A stretch of DNA of 64,000 nucleotides from Kitasatospora sp. NBC_00240 (GTDB lineage: Bacteria > Actinomycetota > Actinomycetes > Streptomycetales > Streptomycetaceae). Of the stretch, positions 45,438 to 54,181 are shown piece by piece (within the stretch, counting starts at the first letter, position 1; the number at the start of each line of letters is the position of its first letter). Made by a program: the position numbers and the translations under genes. Location: positions 5,022,001-5,086,000 of the forward strand of contig NZ_JAPEMU010000001.1 of NCBI RefSeq assembly GCF_026342405.1, given 5' to 3'. Under the pieces are notes generated by a model. It was not told the origin of the DNA. It worked only from the letters and a program-made list of their open reading frames with translations, and made no database searches.

Positions 45438-46559
45438 TCAGCGCCGGCGCAGCACCCGGACGAGCACCACCGCGCCGCCGAGCAGGGCCACCCCGCCGCC
45501 GATCATCCACGGGACGGCCGCCCGGCCGCCCGGGACGGACCCGCCGGCGCCGGCGCCGCCCCATCGGGAGGCGGCCCGGGCCCGGGCGCTGCGGGCGGGC
45601 AGTGCCGGGGCGTACCGGCCGCGCGGCGGGGCGTGGTCCACCTCCTCGGCGGAGCGGCCCACGATGCTGCGGCGCACCGGCCCGGAGAGCGCCGGGTCCT
45701 GGTCGTAGCCGTAGGGCAGGTCGGCGGAGGCGTCCGCCGGCCGGCCGCTCTCCTCCTCGGCGCCGGTGGGCAGGCCGAAGCGCTCGGCGTCGGCGTCCGA
45801 GAAGGCGATCAGGTCGGACAGGTCGTCGTCCAGCGAGTCGCCGTCGAAGGCGTCCTCGAAGGCTTCCTCGGCCGCCGCACCGGCAGCCGCACCGGCAGCC
45901 GCGGTCTCGTCCGGGGACTTGCCCTCGGTGGCCGTCGCGGCCTCGTCCCCGCTCGCGTCGGCGGTCGGGGCGCGGTCCTCCAGGAACAGCACGGTGGCGC
46001 CGGGGCCCTCGGCGGTCTCCTCCTCGGGCTCCTCGCCCTCGTCCTCCTCCGGCAGGCCCTCGCCGGCGGAGGCCAGCGCGGCGGCGAAGCGGTCCAGCAG
46101 CCGGCGCCCGGTGGCGGCGAGGGTCTCGGCGTCGAACTCGTCCAGTCGCCCGGTCGCGCTCAGGTCGCCGGTGAAGCGGACGGTCGCGGTGGTGCTGCCG
46201 GCCTCCGGCTCGCCGCCCCCGTCCTCGCCGCCCCCGTCCTCGCCGTCGGCGGCGCCGCCCGGCCGGACCGCGATCCGGACGGTCGCGGTGGCCTCGCCGC
46301 TGCCCCGGGCCTCCTGGCCCTCGGCGAACGCGGTGAGGACGCCCTCGCGTCCCTCGATCAGGGACAGCACGCCCCGGTACGTGATCGTCGAGGTGCCGAT
46401 CCGCAGCCGCAGCCGGCCGCTGATCTCCTCGGCCTGCCCGCTGCCCGCAGCGGCCGGCTCGGTGCTCAGACCGGGGACGCAGCGGGCCAGCAGGGCCGGA
46501 TCCTGCAGGGCCTGCCGGACCAGTGCGGCCGGCATCGGGACGACAACCTCATGCTCCAT
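45438..46559 (-). CDS. SRPBCC (CoxG-like) protein with acidic linker and C-terminal membrane anchor
   Basis: 373 residues. The N-terminal 170 residues are a START-like/SRPBCC domain (MEHEVVVPMPAALVRQALQDPALLARCVPGL, and later LSATGRLDEFDAETLAATGRRLLDRF). Then a long Asp/Glu/Ala-rich, probably disordered region, and one membrane helix ending in RRR at the C-terminus. CoxG-like domains bind lipids or hydrophobic ligands; the tail anchor puts the domain at the inner membrane face. TAGGCT (complement of 46567-46572) is 7 nt before the ATG. Function unknown. Confidence 0.75.
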   Translation of the reverse strand: MEHEVVVPMPAALVRQALQDPALLARCVPGLSTEPAAAGSGQAEEISGRLRLRIGTSTITYRGVLSLIEGREGVLTAFAEGQEARGSGEATATVRIAVRPGGAADGEDGGGEDGGGEPEAGSTTATVRFTGDLSATGRLDEFDAETLAATGRRLLDRFAAALASAGEGLPEEDEGEEPEEETAEGPGATVLFLEDRAPTADASGDEAATATEGKSPDETAAAGAAAGAAAEEAFEDAFDGDSLDDDLSDLIAFSDADAERFGLPTGAEEESGRPADASADLPYGYDQDPALSGPVRRSIVGRSAEEVDHAPPRGRYAPALPARSARARAASRWGGAGAGGSVPGGRAAVPWMIGGGVALLGGAVVLVRVLRRR

Positions 46560-46674
46560 GTCTGCGAGCCTACCCACCGGGCCGGGTTGTGAGCGGTGTC
46601 CGGGCCCGTGCGCCGGTGAGGAGGACCCCGCCGGCCCCCGGACGGCGGGCGAGCCGGCCAGGACGGGCGGGGCG

Positions 46675-48360
46675 TCAGCCCAGGCCGAGCACGGTCGACG
46701 CGGCCGGCGGCCGGGCCGGCCGGTCGGCGGCCAGCCGCTCGGCGGCGGCCCGCAGGCCGTCCTCGGTGAGCGCGCGGGGCAGCGGCGCGTCCGCGGCCAG
46801 GGCGAGGCCGGGCCGGCCGGCGGCGGCCAGCAGGAAGCCCTGCGGGCGGGCCGGGCCGCAGCCGGTGGCCGGACCGGCCGCGATCCCGTACGGCAGGGTC
46901 TGCAGGCCGGCCGCCCGCAGGCCCGCCTCGACCGGCCAGAGCCCGGACTCCGACGGGCCGGCCCGGACGGCGAGCCGCCCGTCGGGGGCGAGCACCCGGG
47001 CGGCCAGGCCGAGGAACTCCTGGGACTGGAACTTGCCCCCACGGGCCTCGGGCGGCGCGGGCAGGCCGGACAGGATCACGTCGAACGGGCCCGCGGTCCG
47101 GCCGCCGGAGGGGCTGCGCAGCCACTCCAGCGGGTCGGCGTGGGTGATCCGCACCCGGGGGTCGTCCAGCGAGTGCCCGCCGAGCGCGGCGAGCGCCGGG
47201 TCGGTGCGGGCCAGGCCGGTCAGCGCCGGGTCCGGCTCGACCAGCCGGACGCTGCGCACCCCCGAGTGCCGCAGCACCTCGCGCAGGGCCAGGCCGTCGC
47301 CGCCGCCGAGCAGCAGCACCCGGGTGTCCGGGCCGGTGCCCATGGCCGGGTGGACCAGCGCCTCGTTGCCCCGGTACTCGTCGGGGCCGCAGACGGCGGG
47401 CCGGCCGTCCAGGTAGAGCCGGAGCGGCTCGTCCGGACCGCTGTCGGGGCGGGCGTCGGCCGGGCCGGTGAGCACGATCTCCTGGTAGCGGGTCTGGGCG
47501 GCGAAGCGGACCTGCGCGCCGTACAGGGCGTGCCGGGCGGCCCGCTCGATCGCGCCGGAGCAGGCGGCCGCGGCCGCGAGGGTGACCAGGACGAGGCCGC
47601 AGCCCGTCCAGAGCAGGGCGCGGGAGCGGGGTTCGGGTTCGTCGCGGAACAGCCAGAGCACCACGGCGCCGCCCGCGAGGGCGTTGACGGCGCCGGTGGC
47701 CAGCGCGCCGGCGGCCGGCCCGAAGGCGGGCAGGATCAGGAAGGGGAAGGCCAGCCCACCGACCAGGGCGCCCACGTAGTCGGCGGCGAACAGGTCGGCG
47801 ACGGCGCGGCCGGCGTCCTCCCGGCGGATCCGCTGGATCAGGGTCATCAGCAGCGGGATCTCGGCGCCGATCAGGACACCGATCACCCCGGTCAGGGCGA
47901 CGATCGCGGCCTGGTAGCCGCCGAACCGGGCCCACCAGGCGTGCAGGCCGAGCACCGAGAGCCCGCCGACCAGCGCGAGCGCGCACTCGACCAGCGCGAA
48001 GGCGCTGGCCGGGCGCCGGGTGAACCGCTTGGCGAGCAGCGAGCCCAGGCCCATCGCGAACACCATCACGGAGAGCACCACGGAGGTCTGCGTGACCGAG
48101 TCCCCGATCAGGTAGTTGCCGAGGGCGACGAGTTCCAACTCGTAGACCAGGCCGCAGGCCGCGCAGACGAAGGCGGCCAGCAGCACCGCCGGCCGGGCCA
48201 GGCCGGGCCGGATCCGCGGCCGGCTTCGGCAGCGTACGGCCAGGCGGTTCCCGGGCCGGCCGGGCCGCGCGGGGCGGCGGTCGGGGCCGGAGCCGTCGGC
48301 CGGGTCGGGGCCCGGGTCGAGTACCGGCTGAGCGGGTGGACCCGCCGGATGGTTGATCAC
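46675..48360 (-). CDS. Spermidine-synthase-like membrane protein
   Basis: 561 residues. The N-terminal half has about seven membrane helices (AVLLAAFVCAACGLVYELELVALGNYLIGD and so on). The C-terminal half is a SAM-type aminopropyltransferase-like domain with YRGNEALVHPAMGTG, LLLGGGDGLALREVLRHSG and LVEPDPAL; the usual catalytic Asp-Ala segment reads GLPAPPE and lacks the acid, so the enzyme may not make spermidine. Predicted GTG start at 48360: TAGCGT is 6 nt upstream on the minus strand (48367-48372). A TTG at 48366 is the alternative. Confidence 0.8.
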   Translation of the reverse strand: MINHPAGPPAQPVLDPGPDPADGSGPDRRPARPGRPGNRLAVRCRSRPRIRPGLARPAVLLAAFVCAACGLVYELELVALGNYLIGDSVTQTSVVLSVMVFAMGLGSLLAKRFTRRPASAFALVECALALVGGLSVLGLHAWWARFGGYQAAIVALTGVIGVLIGAEIPLLMTLIQRIRREDAGRAVADLFAADYVGALVGGLAFPFLILPAFGPAAGALATGAVNALAGGAVVLWLFRDEPEPRSRALLWTGCGLVLVTLAAAAACSGAIERAARHALYGAQVRFAAQTRYQEIVLTGPADARPDSGPDEPLRLYLDGRPAVCGPDEYRGNEALVHPAMGTGPDTRVLLLGGGDGLALREVLRHSGVRSVRLVEPDPALTGLARTDPALAALGGHSLDDPRVRITHADPLEWLRSPSGGRTAGPFDVILSGLPAPPEARGGKFQSQEFLGLAARVLAPDGRLAVRAGPSESGLWPVEAGLRAAGLQTLPYGIAAGPATGCGPARPQGFLLAAAGRPGLALAADAPLPRALTEDGLRAAAERLAADRPARPPAASTVLGLG

Positions 48361-48469
48361 GAACAAACGCTAGGCGACGGATGATGCGGATAGCTGCGTC
48401 CATCCGTGGGACAGCGCGGTGCGTCCGGTTGACGGATCGTTCCTGCGTACGAATCGGGGGTCGTCCCCG

Positions 48470-49000
48470 TCATCGGCCGCGGACCACCAGCGAGGAGCGG
48501 GTGCACACCAGCCGTCCCTCCTGCGGATAGGCGTGCCAGGTGCGCCAGAGCAGCCGGTTCGCGTCGCCCTGGGTCATCAGGGCGGTGAAGGCGCTCGGGT
48601 CGCCGGGGAAGACCCCGGCGAGGCCACGCGGGTGGCCCTCGACCAGGGCCAGCAGTTCCTGGGCGCGGGCGGCGAAGTCGTGCGGCGGCATCGCCTCGAT
48701 CCGGGCCGCGAACTCGTACTCCCAGCCCGCGACCTGCTTGGCGACCCGGGCGGGCAGCGGGGTGCGCCGGCCCGGCAGGCAGGCGACCGTCTCCAGGCAT
48801 TCGCCCGGTCCGGCCGCGATCAGGACCTGGTGGGAGGCGCCGAGCAGGCGCAGTTGCAGCGTCCCGGCCGGTCCTGGTCCGCGGACGCCGCCGATTCTCA
48901 GGTCGCGGACGGCGAGTGCGGGCAGCGGTTCGCCGCCCAGGCACCAGGCCAGGTCACCGGCGCGGGTGTCGGTGTAGGAGGTCTGCAGTGTGGTGAGCAT
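48470..49000 (-). CDS. DUF2617 family protein
   Basis: 176 residues. Contains LTTLQTSYTDTRAGDLAWCLG, LLGASHQVLIAAG and DANRLLWRTWHAYPQEGRLVCTRS, typical of this conserved actinobacterial family. Soluble, basic, function unknown. Lies beside the spermidine-synthase-like gene as in other streptomycetes. Confidence 0.85.
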   Translation of the reverse strand: MLTTLQTSYTDTRAGDLAWCLGGEPLPALAVRDLRIGGVRGPGPAGTLQLRLLGASHQVLIAAGPGECLETVACLPGRRTPLPARVAKQVAGWEYEFAARIEAMPPHDFAARAQELLALVEGHPRGLAGVFPGDPSAFTALMTQGDANRLLWRTWHAYPQEGRLVCTRSSLVVRGR

Positions 49001-49853
49001 GCTCGGCTCCGCGTTTCAGCTCCGTGCGCGCCCGCCGTGCAGCGTCCGACTAGGCCGAAGACGAGGCTGTTCGAGGCTGTGCGGTCCAGGGCGCGGCCGA
49101 CCGTGGAAGGAAGGATTCCGGCTGGAGATTCAGCAGCAGAGAAGCATGAATACGCCGGGTCCGTCGGTGATTTACCCAACTTTGTCAAGCATTCACCGTT
49201 TCGGGCACCGGCGCTTCCCCAGTCCGATCACTCCGGTGCGTGACTGTGTTCGGAGTGCGCCCCCTTGACCGGAGTGTGCGCCGTGCAGTCCGGTCGTGCG
49301 CCCCCTGGGAAACCTGGCCCGGCGCGCTGTTGCCGTTCGATCCGCGCCGCCCCCGCGACCCCACCCCGACGGTCGGGCGAGGTGCCGCCGTTCGGGTGGC
49401 GGAGCACCCTGGCGTCGCTGGAGTGAAGAGGCCACCGGCATATGACAGAGCGTCAGATCACCTGTGCGGAAGGGCCGGTACGGCGATCGCCGGGCCCCAG
49501 GGGGTCGGCCCCGGAAGGTCGGCCCCGAGAGCGCCCCGTCGGCCGCCTGCTCCCGGGAGTGGCGTCGGCCGTCGCCCGCCAAGGGTGCGGCGGCAGGGCC
49601 GGCTTCGGGGCGGTGGCCGAAGGGTGGCTTCGGGGTGGGGCATGGAAAGCGGTCCCCGCCTCATAATTATGCATTTGATGATGCTGTGTCGACTTACGGC
49701 ATCGATTCCACGATGGCTCGCAGTGCGTCATTTTGCCTGTTCTGCAACAAAGTTGCCGCACCGTCAGGCGTCCCTGTCGCTGAAGCTGTGGCGCCCCACC
49801 ATTTGAGAGAGTATGTTGATCCACGCATCTGTATCCAAAACGGGGAGACGGTC
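49001..49853. other. Long intergenic region upstream of argJ
   Basis: 853 bp. Frames in 49240-49650 are Arg/Pro-rich and not credible. 49660-49830 is AT-richer than its surroundings and contains CATAATTATGCAT and ATGATGC elements, possibly ArgR-like half-sites. On the minus strand a TTGACA lies near 49180 that may serve the DUF2617 gene. Confidence 0.4.
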
Positions 49854-51008
49854 ATGGACCTGGCAGTGCCGCAGGGGTTTCGCTCGTACACCGCGAACAT
49901 GGGGCTGAAGGACTCGGCCCACGACTTCGCGGTGGTGGTCTCGGAAGTCCCCGCCGTCTCCGCGGCGGTGTACACCAAGTCCCGCTTCGCCGGGCCCAGC
50001 GTGGTGCTGAGCCGGGCCGACACCGCCGCGCGGAAGAGCCGCGGCATGGTGGTTGTCTCCCGCAACGCGAACGTGGCGACCGGCAAGGTCGGCGCGGCGC
50101 ACGCGGAGGAGGTCCGCCGGCTCGCCGCGGAGAAGGCCGGGGTCCGGCCCGAGGAGCTGGTGATCGGCTCCACCGGGGTGATCGGCCGCCCGTACCCGAT
50201 CGAGAGCATCCGGGCGGGCATCGCCGCGATCCCCACCCCACTGCCGCCGGCCGACTTCGAGGCCGCAGCGGCGGCCATCATGACCACCGACACCCGGGCC
50301 AAGTCCGTCCACCTGCGCTGCGGCGACGCCGTCCTGGTGGGCATCGCCAAGGGCGTCGGCATGATCGAGCCCAACATGGCGACGCTGCTGACCTTCTTCT
50401 TCACCGACGCCGGACTCGCCCCCGACCGGCTCGACGCCGTCTTCCGTCGGGTGATCGACCGGACCTTCAACGCGCTCAGCATCGACACCGACACCTCCAC
50501 CAGCGACAGCGCCGCCGTCTTCGCCAACGGCCTGGCCGGCCCGGTGGACGAGGCCGAGTTCGAGCAGGTGCTGTACCAGGCCGCGCTGACGCTGGTCCGC
50601 GACATCGCCTCCGACGGCGAGGGCGCCGGCAAGCTGCTGGAGGTCCGGGTCAGCGGTGCGCGGGACGTCGCGCAGGCCAAGCGGGTCGGCAAGGCCGTGG
50701 TGAACTCGCCACTGGTCAAGACGTCCGTGCACGGCGCCGACCCGAACTGGGGCCGGGTGGCGATGGCCGTCGGCAAGCTCGACGACGACCTCGACATCGA
50801 GCCGTCCCGGATCCGGATCCACTACGGCGAGCTGGAGATGTTCCCCGAGGAGCCGGACGACGCGATGCTGGAGCGGGCCCGCACGTACCTCTTGGGCGAC
50901 GAGGTGGTGATCCGGATCGACCTCGGGATCGCGGACGCCGCCTTCACGGTGTACGGCTGCGACCTGACCGAGGGCTACGTCGAACTCAACTCCGGTTACA
51001 CCACCTGA
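49854..51008 (+). CDS. argJ: ArgJ-type glutamate N-acetyltransferase / ornithine acetyltransferase
   Basis: 384 residues, self-cleaving Ntn-type acetyltransferase. The cleavage-site nucleophile Thr177 is in PNMATLLTFF; STGVIGRPYPIES and DPNWGRVAMAVG are family signatures. It moves the acetyl group from N-acetylornithine to glutamate. No other arg gene is near, so it is probably a second copy like the OAT2 seen in some Streptomyces secondary-metabolite clusters. ATG at 49854 with GGGGAG upstream. The frame extends 5' to 49464 but that part is not credible. Confidence 0.9.
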   Translation: MDLAVPQGFRSYTANMGLKDSAHDFAVVVSEVPAVSAAVYTKSRFAGPSVVLSRADTAARKSRGMVVVSRNANVATGKVGAAHAEEVRRLAAEKAGVRPEELVIGSTGVIGRPYPIESIRAGIAAIPTPLPPADFEAAAAAIMTTDTRAKSVHLRCGDAVLVGIAKGVGMIEPNMATLLTFFFTDAGLAPDRLDAVFRRVIDRTFNALSIDTDTSTSDSAAVFANGLAGPVDEAEFEQVLYQAALTLVRDIASDGEGAGKLLEVRVSGARDVAQAKRVGKAVVNSPLVKTSVHGADPNWGRVAMAVGKLDDDLDIEPSRIRIHYGELEMFPEEPDDAMLERARTYLLGDEVVIRIDLGIADAAFTVYGCDLTEGYVELNSGYTT

Positions 51009-51125
51009 ACCGGACACCGGGCGACGGGGGCCCACGGCGATCACCGTCGCCCGGTGGAATCCGGCCGGGCCGGACGGTTCGACCGGAGATGTCCGGCGGG
51101 ACTTCCGCAGGCGCCCGGTCGGGTG

Positions 51126-52286
51126 TCAGAGCCGCTGGAGGCGGGTGACGGCCTCCTGGAGGACGTCCTCCCGCTTGCAGAAGGTGAACCGGACCAGGCT
51201 CCGGCCGGCCTCGGTGTTGTCGTAGAAGACCACGTTGGGGATGGCCACCACGCCGCAGCGGGCGGGCAGGGAGCGGCAGAATTCGAGGCCGTCCTTCTCG
51301 CCCAGAGGAGTGATGTCGGTGGTGATGAAGAAGGTGCCCTCGGGGCGGAAGGCCCGGAACCCGGCCGCCTCCAGCCCGTCGGCGAGCAGGTCGCGCTTGC
51401 GCAGGAGGTCGGCGCGGAAGGCGGCGAAGTACTCGTCCGGCAGCCGCAGCGCCTCGGCGACGGCGTACTGGAAGGGCCCGGCGTTCACATAGGTGAGGTA
51501 CTGCTTCGCGGTGCGGACGGCCGAGACCAGCGCCGGGGAGGCGGTGACCCAGCCGACCTTCCAGCCGGTGAAGGAGAAGGTCTTGCCGGCCGAGGAGATC
51601 GAGACGGTCCGCTCGCGCATGCCGGGCAGGGCGGCGATCGGGTGGTGCACGCCGTCGAAGACGAGGTGCTCGTAGACCTCGTCGGCGACCACCAGCAGGT
51701 CGTGCTCGACGGCGAGGGCGGCGATCGCGGCCAGCTCCTCGGGGGTGAGGACGGTGCCGGTCGGGTTGTGCGGGGTGTTCAGCAGCAGCAGCCGGGTGCG
51801 CGGGGTGATCAGGGAGCGCAGCTCGTCCAGGTCGGGGCGGAACACCGGGGCGCGCAGGGTGAGCGGCACCCGGGTGGCGCCGGCCATGGCCACGCAGGCG
51901 GCGTAGGAGTCGTAGAAGGGCTCCAGGGCGATCACCTCGTCGCCGGGCTCCAGCAGGGCGAGCAGGGCGGCGGCGAGGGCCTCGGTGGCGCCGGCGGTGA
52001 CCAGGACCTCGGTGTCGGGGTCGTAGGTGAGGCCGTGGAACCGCTGCTGGTGCTCGGCGACGGCCTGCCGCAGCTCGGGGATGCCGGGGCCGGGCGGGTA
52101 CTGGTTGCCCTGGCCGGTCAGGACGGCGCGGGCGGCGGCCTCGGCGATCTCGCGCGGCCCGTCGGTGTCCGGGAAGCCCTGCCCGAGGTTGATCGAGCCG
52201 GTGGCCGTGGCCAGCGCGGACATCTCGGCGAAGATCGTCGTGCCGAGACCTTGCAGCCTGCGGTTCAGCAGCGGCCTGTCACCCAT
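51126..52286 (-). CDS. Fold type I PLP-dependent aminotransferase
   Basis: 386 residues, class I/II aminotransferase of aspartate-aminotransferase type. The PLP lysine is in SSAGKTFSFTGWKVGW; other motifs are INLGQGFPDTDGP, TPHNPTGTVLTPEE and VADEVYEHLVFDG. Similar enzymes act on succinyl-diaminopimelate, methionine or kynurenine; specificity unknown. ATG at 52286 with GGAGGAG upstream. Confidence 0.9.
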   Translation of the reverse strand: MGDRPLLNRRLQGLGTTIFAEMSALATATGSINLGQGFPDTDGPREIAEAAARAVLTGQGNQYPPGPGIPELRQAVAEHQQRFHGLTYDPDTEVLVTAGATEALAAALLALLEPGDEVIALEPFYDSYAACVAMAGATRVPLTLRAPVFRPDLDELRSLITPRTRLLLLNTPHNPTGTVLTPEELAAIAALAVEHDLLVVADEVYEHLVFDGVHHPIAALPGMRERTVSISSAGKTFSFTGWKVGWVTASPALVSAVRTAKQYLTYVNAGPFQYAVAEALRLPDEYFAAFRADLLRKRDLLADGLEAAGFRAFRPEGTFFITTDITPLGEKDGLEFCRSLPARCGVVAIPNVVFYDNTEAGRSLVRFTFCKREDVLQEAVTRLQRL

Positions 52287-52453
52287 ACCGGCTCCTCCTG
52301 GCTTGTCGTCGGGATCATCCTCCGGGCATCGCCGGGCCGGGGACAAGTCCGCCCGGGCAGGAGTCCCGGGCGCCGGTCCGGCCGGCCCCTGCGCCCGCCG
52401 GGCGGGCGGCCCCGCGCGCGGGTGCGGTGGTTGCCCCGGCGGGGGGGACGACG

Positions 52454-52485
52454 ACGGCCCGCCCCCGGTGCCGGGGGCGGGCCGT
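52454..52485 (-). terminator. Terminator of YbjN-domain gene
   Basis: 15-bp perfect arms (52454-52468 and 52471-52485) around TG, 40 bp after the gene on the minus strand. Confidence 0.75.
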
Positions 52486-52524
52486 GCGAGCGCTACGGGC
52501 CTGCGGGGCGCGCGCGGGCGCGGT

Positions 52525-53088
52525 TCAGGACTCGTCGGAGGCGCCGTCCTCGGGGGTGCCCTCGTCGCCCTCGATGTCCTTCTGGAGGCCGAGGCGCTCG
52601 ACGATCCACTGCTCGAAGCCGACCGCGGCCTGGGTCCAGTTGGCGGTGGTGGTCACGAAGTACTCCAGGTTCACGCCGGTGCCGACGATCATCTGGGACT
52701 CGCCGATCAGGCGGACCACGCCGTCCTCGTGCGTGTGGGTGTAGACCTTCGGCCAGAGGGTCTCACGGTTCCACTCGTCGATGAGGTCGAGGATCTCGCC
52801 CTTGTCCTCCAGCGGGTACGAGCGGTCGTAGAAGGCGCGGACCGCGAAAAGCTCCTTCTGCTCGCCGCGGAACATGTAGTAGACGCGGAACCCGTCCCAG
52901 GGGGCGGTGAGGTCACCCTCCTCGTCGACCACGTGCTTCAGCTGCATCTGGTCGAGCAGCTGGGCTACGAGGGCCTGGTCGGGCACCACGACCGGCGGCG
53001 GGCCGGCCGGCTGGCCCTGACCGGGCTGACCACCCTGCGGGCCCTGGGGGACGCCGAACGAAGGGATGGACGACGGGTCGATACTCAT
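52525..53088 (-). CDS. YbjN domain-containing protein
   Basis: 187 residues. After a Pro/Gly/Gln-rich N-terminus the YbjN domain (about 40-165) has QLLDQMQLKHVVDEEGDL and LIDEWNRETLWPKVYTH. The domain has a type III secretion chaperone-like fold and stabilises proteins. The C-terminal tail is acidic. ATG at 53088. Confidence 0.87.
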   Translation of the reverse strand: MSIDPSSIPSFGVPQGPQGGQPGQGQPAGPPPVVVPDQALVAQLLDQMQLKHVVDEEGDLTAPWDGFRVYYMFRGEQKELFAVRAFYDRSYPLEDKGEILDLIDEWNRETLWPKVYTHTHEDGVVRLIGESQMIVGTGVNLEYFVTTTANWTQAAVGFEQWIVERLGLQKDIEGDEGTPEDGASDES

Positions 53089-53215
53089 GGGAGGTCCTCT
53101 TCTCAGTGCACGTGGGTGGTCGGCAATGAGAGGCCGCCCTTCCACGTCCCATCCTGCCTCATCCTGGGCCCCGGACACAGGGGCTCCCGGGGGCGGGCCC
53201 GCCCTCCGACCAGGC

Positions 53216-53578
53216 TCAGGGCCGGTACGCCTCGACCGAGCGGACGGTACCGAGCCGGCCGGCGTCGTTGTACATGCCGCTGTTCCAGGTCCAGGCCCAG
53301 AGGTGGCGGCTTCCGCTGCCGGAGGGGGAGGAGATGCTGTAGTAGAAGTAGAAGTCGTTGTTGCCGGAGTAGATGTCCCCCGTGTTGTAGATCGTCACGT
53401 TCATGTACCCGTCGTTGGCGAAGCACAGGTGGTCGCTGGTGGTCATGACGTTCACGAAATCCCACCGGCCGTCGCAGCTGACCCGATTGATGGCACTCGC
53501 GTCCGTGGCCGGTGCGGCGAGGGCGAGGGCGGCGGCTGCCGCCGTGGTGAGAGCGGCTTTCTTCCAGCGGCGGGTCAT
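53216..53578 (-). CDS. Small secreted protein, beta/gamma-crystallin (SKLP-like) type
   Basis: 120 residues. Signal peptide (MTRRWKKAALTTAAAAALAL..., cleaved near DASA-I), then a mature chain of about 90 residues rich in Tyr, Asn and Gly with two Cys, INRVSCDGRWDFVNV and LCFANDGYMNVTIYNTGD. This resembles secreted beta/gamma-crystallin proteins of Streptomyces related to killer-toxin-like SKLP. Calcium binding or toxin-inhibition is possible. ATG at 53578. An 11-bp tandem repeat (53693-53719) lies upstream. Confidence 0.6.
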   Translation of the reverse strand: MTRRWKKAALTTAAAAALALAAPATDASAINRVSCDGRWDFVNVMTTSDHLCFANDGYMNVTIYNTGDIYSGNNDFYFYYSISSPSGSGSRHLWAWTWNSGMYNDAGRLGTVRSVEAYRP

Positions 53579-53893
53579 GATTCTCCTGTTTTCCCTGATG
53601 TCTCTGCCGGCCGGTCCCTGGTCGGGTCCGGCGGGCCGACGGCGGTCGGCGTGGCCGACCGGATCCTTGCAAGGGGCTGTCGGCACGGGCCAGGAGGTTG
53701 ACCGGAGGTTGACCGGAGGAACTGCCGGGCGGTCCACCCAAACGTGTACGGGCAGTGAGCTTTGTCACGCACTGAGTGATCGCATTCCGTTGCCGTTGCC
53801 GCCGGATGCCGTTAGCGTGCGGTGAAACCCTCCCGGCAGGACAATTTCCGCTGTCGGACGTCCAGTTGAGGTTTCATTGGTTCGGGGGAGTCA
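53579..53893. other. Divergent region, crystallin-like gene / XRE gene
   Basis: 315 bp with no gene. GGAGGTTGACC is tandemly repeated at 53693-53714 with a third partial copy to 53719. A promoter-like pair for the XRE gene is listed separately. Confidence 0.5.
53790..53818 (+). promoter_or_regulatory. Candidate vegetative promoter of XRE-lipoprotein operon
   Basis: TTGCCG (53790-53795), a 17-bp spacer and TAGCGT (53813-53818). This fits the housekeeping sigma factor and would give a leader of about 70 nt. Confidence 0.5.
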
Positions 53894-54181
53894 GTGGTGG
53901 GGGGTCCTGTCATGGCGACGGGCAATTGTCTGGGGGCATTGCTCCGGAGCATGCGGCTCGACCGGGGAATGACCCAGGAGGATCTGGGCGCGGCCTCCGG
54001 AATGAGCGTGCGGTCCATTCGTGATCTGGAGCGCGGGGTTTCCTGTCCGCGGATCTCCACCCTCCGACTGTTGGCCCAGACCTGGAAGTTGTCCGAGGCC
54101 CAGGGGGCCGAACTGCACCGGCTGGCCCGCGCCGAGCGGGACCGGGCGGGCAGGAATCTCAAGACCGGAGCGTATGCGTGA
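53894..54181 (+). CDS. XRE-family helix-turn-helix regulator
   Basis: 95 residues, almost entirely one Cro/CI-type HTH (LGALLRSMRLDRGMTQEDLGAASGMSVRSIRDLERG, about 12-47) resembling the N-terminal domain of large actinobacterial XRE-STAND regulators. No ligand domain. GTG at 53894 follows GGGGGAG; ATG at 53912 is an alternative. Overlaps the lipoprotein gene by 4 bp (GTGA). Confidence 0.82.
   Translation: MVGGPVMATGNCLGALLRSMRLDRGMTQEDLGAASGMSVRSIRDLERGVSCPRISTLRLLAQTWKLSEAQGAELHRLARAERDRAGRNLKTGAYA

Noticed and set aside
49240..49806. 188-codon plus frame before argJ
   Set aside because: Composition unlike coding sequence and it ends in the AT-rich region; no homology pattern.
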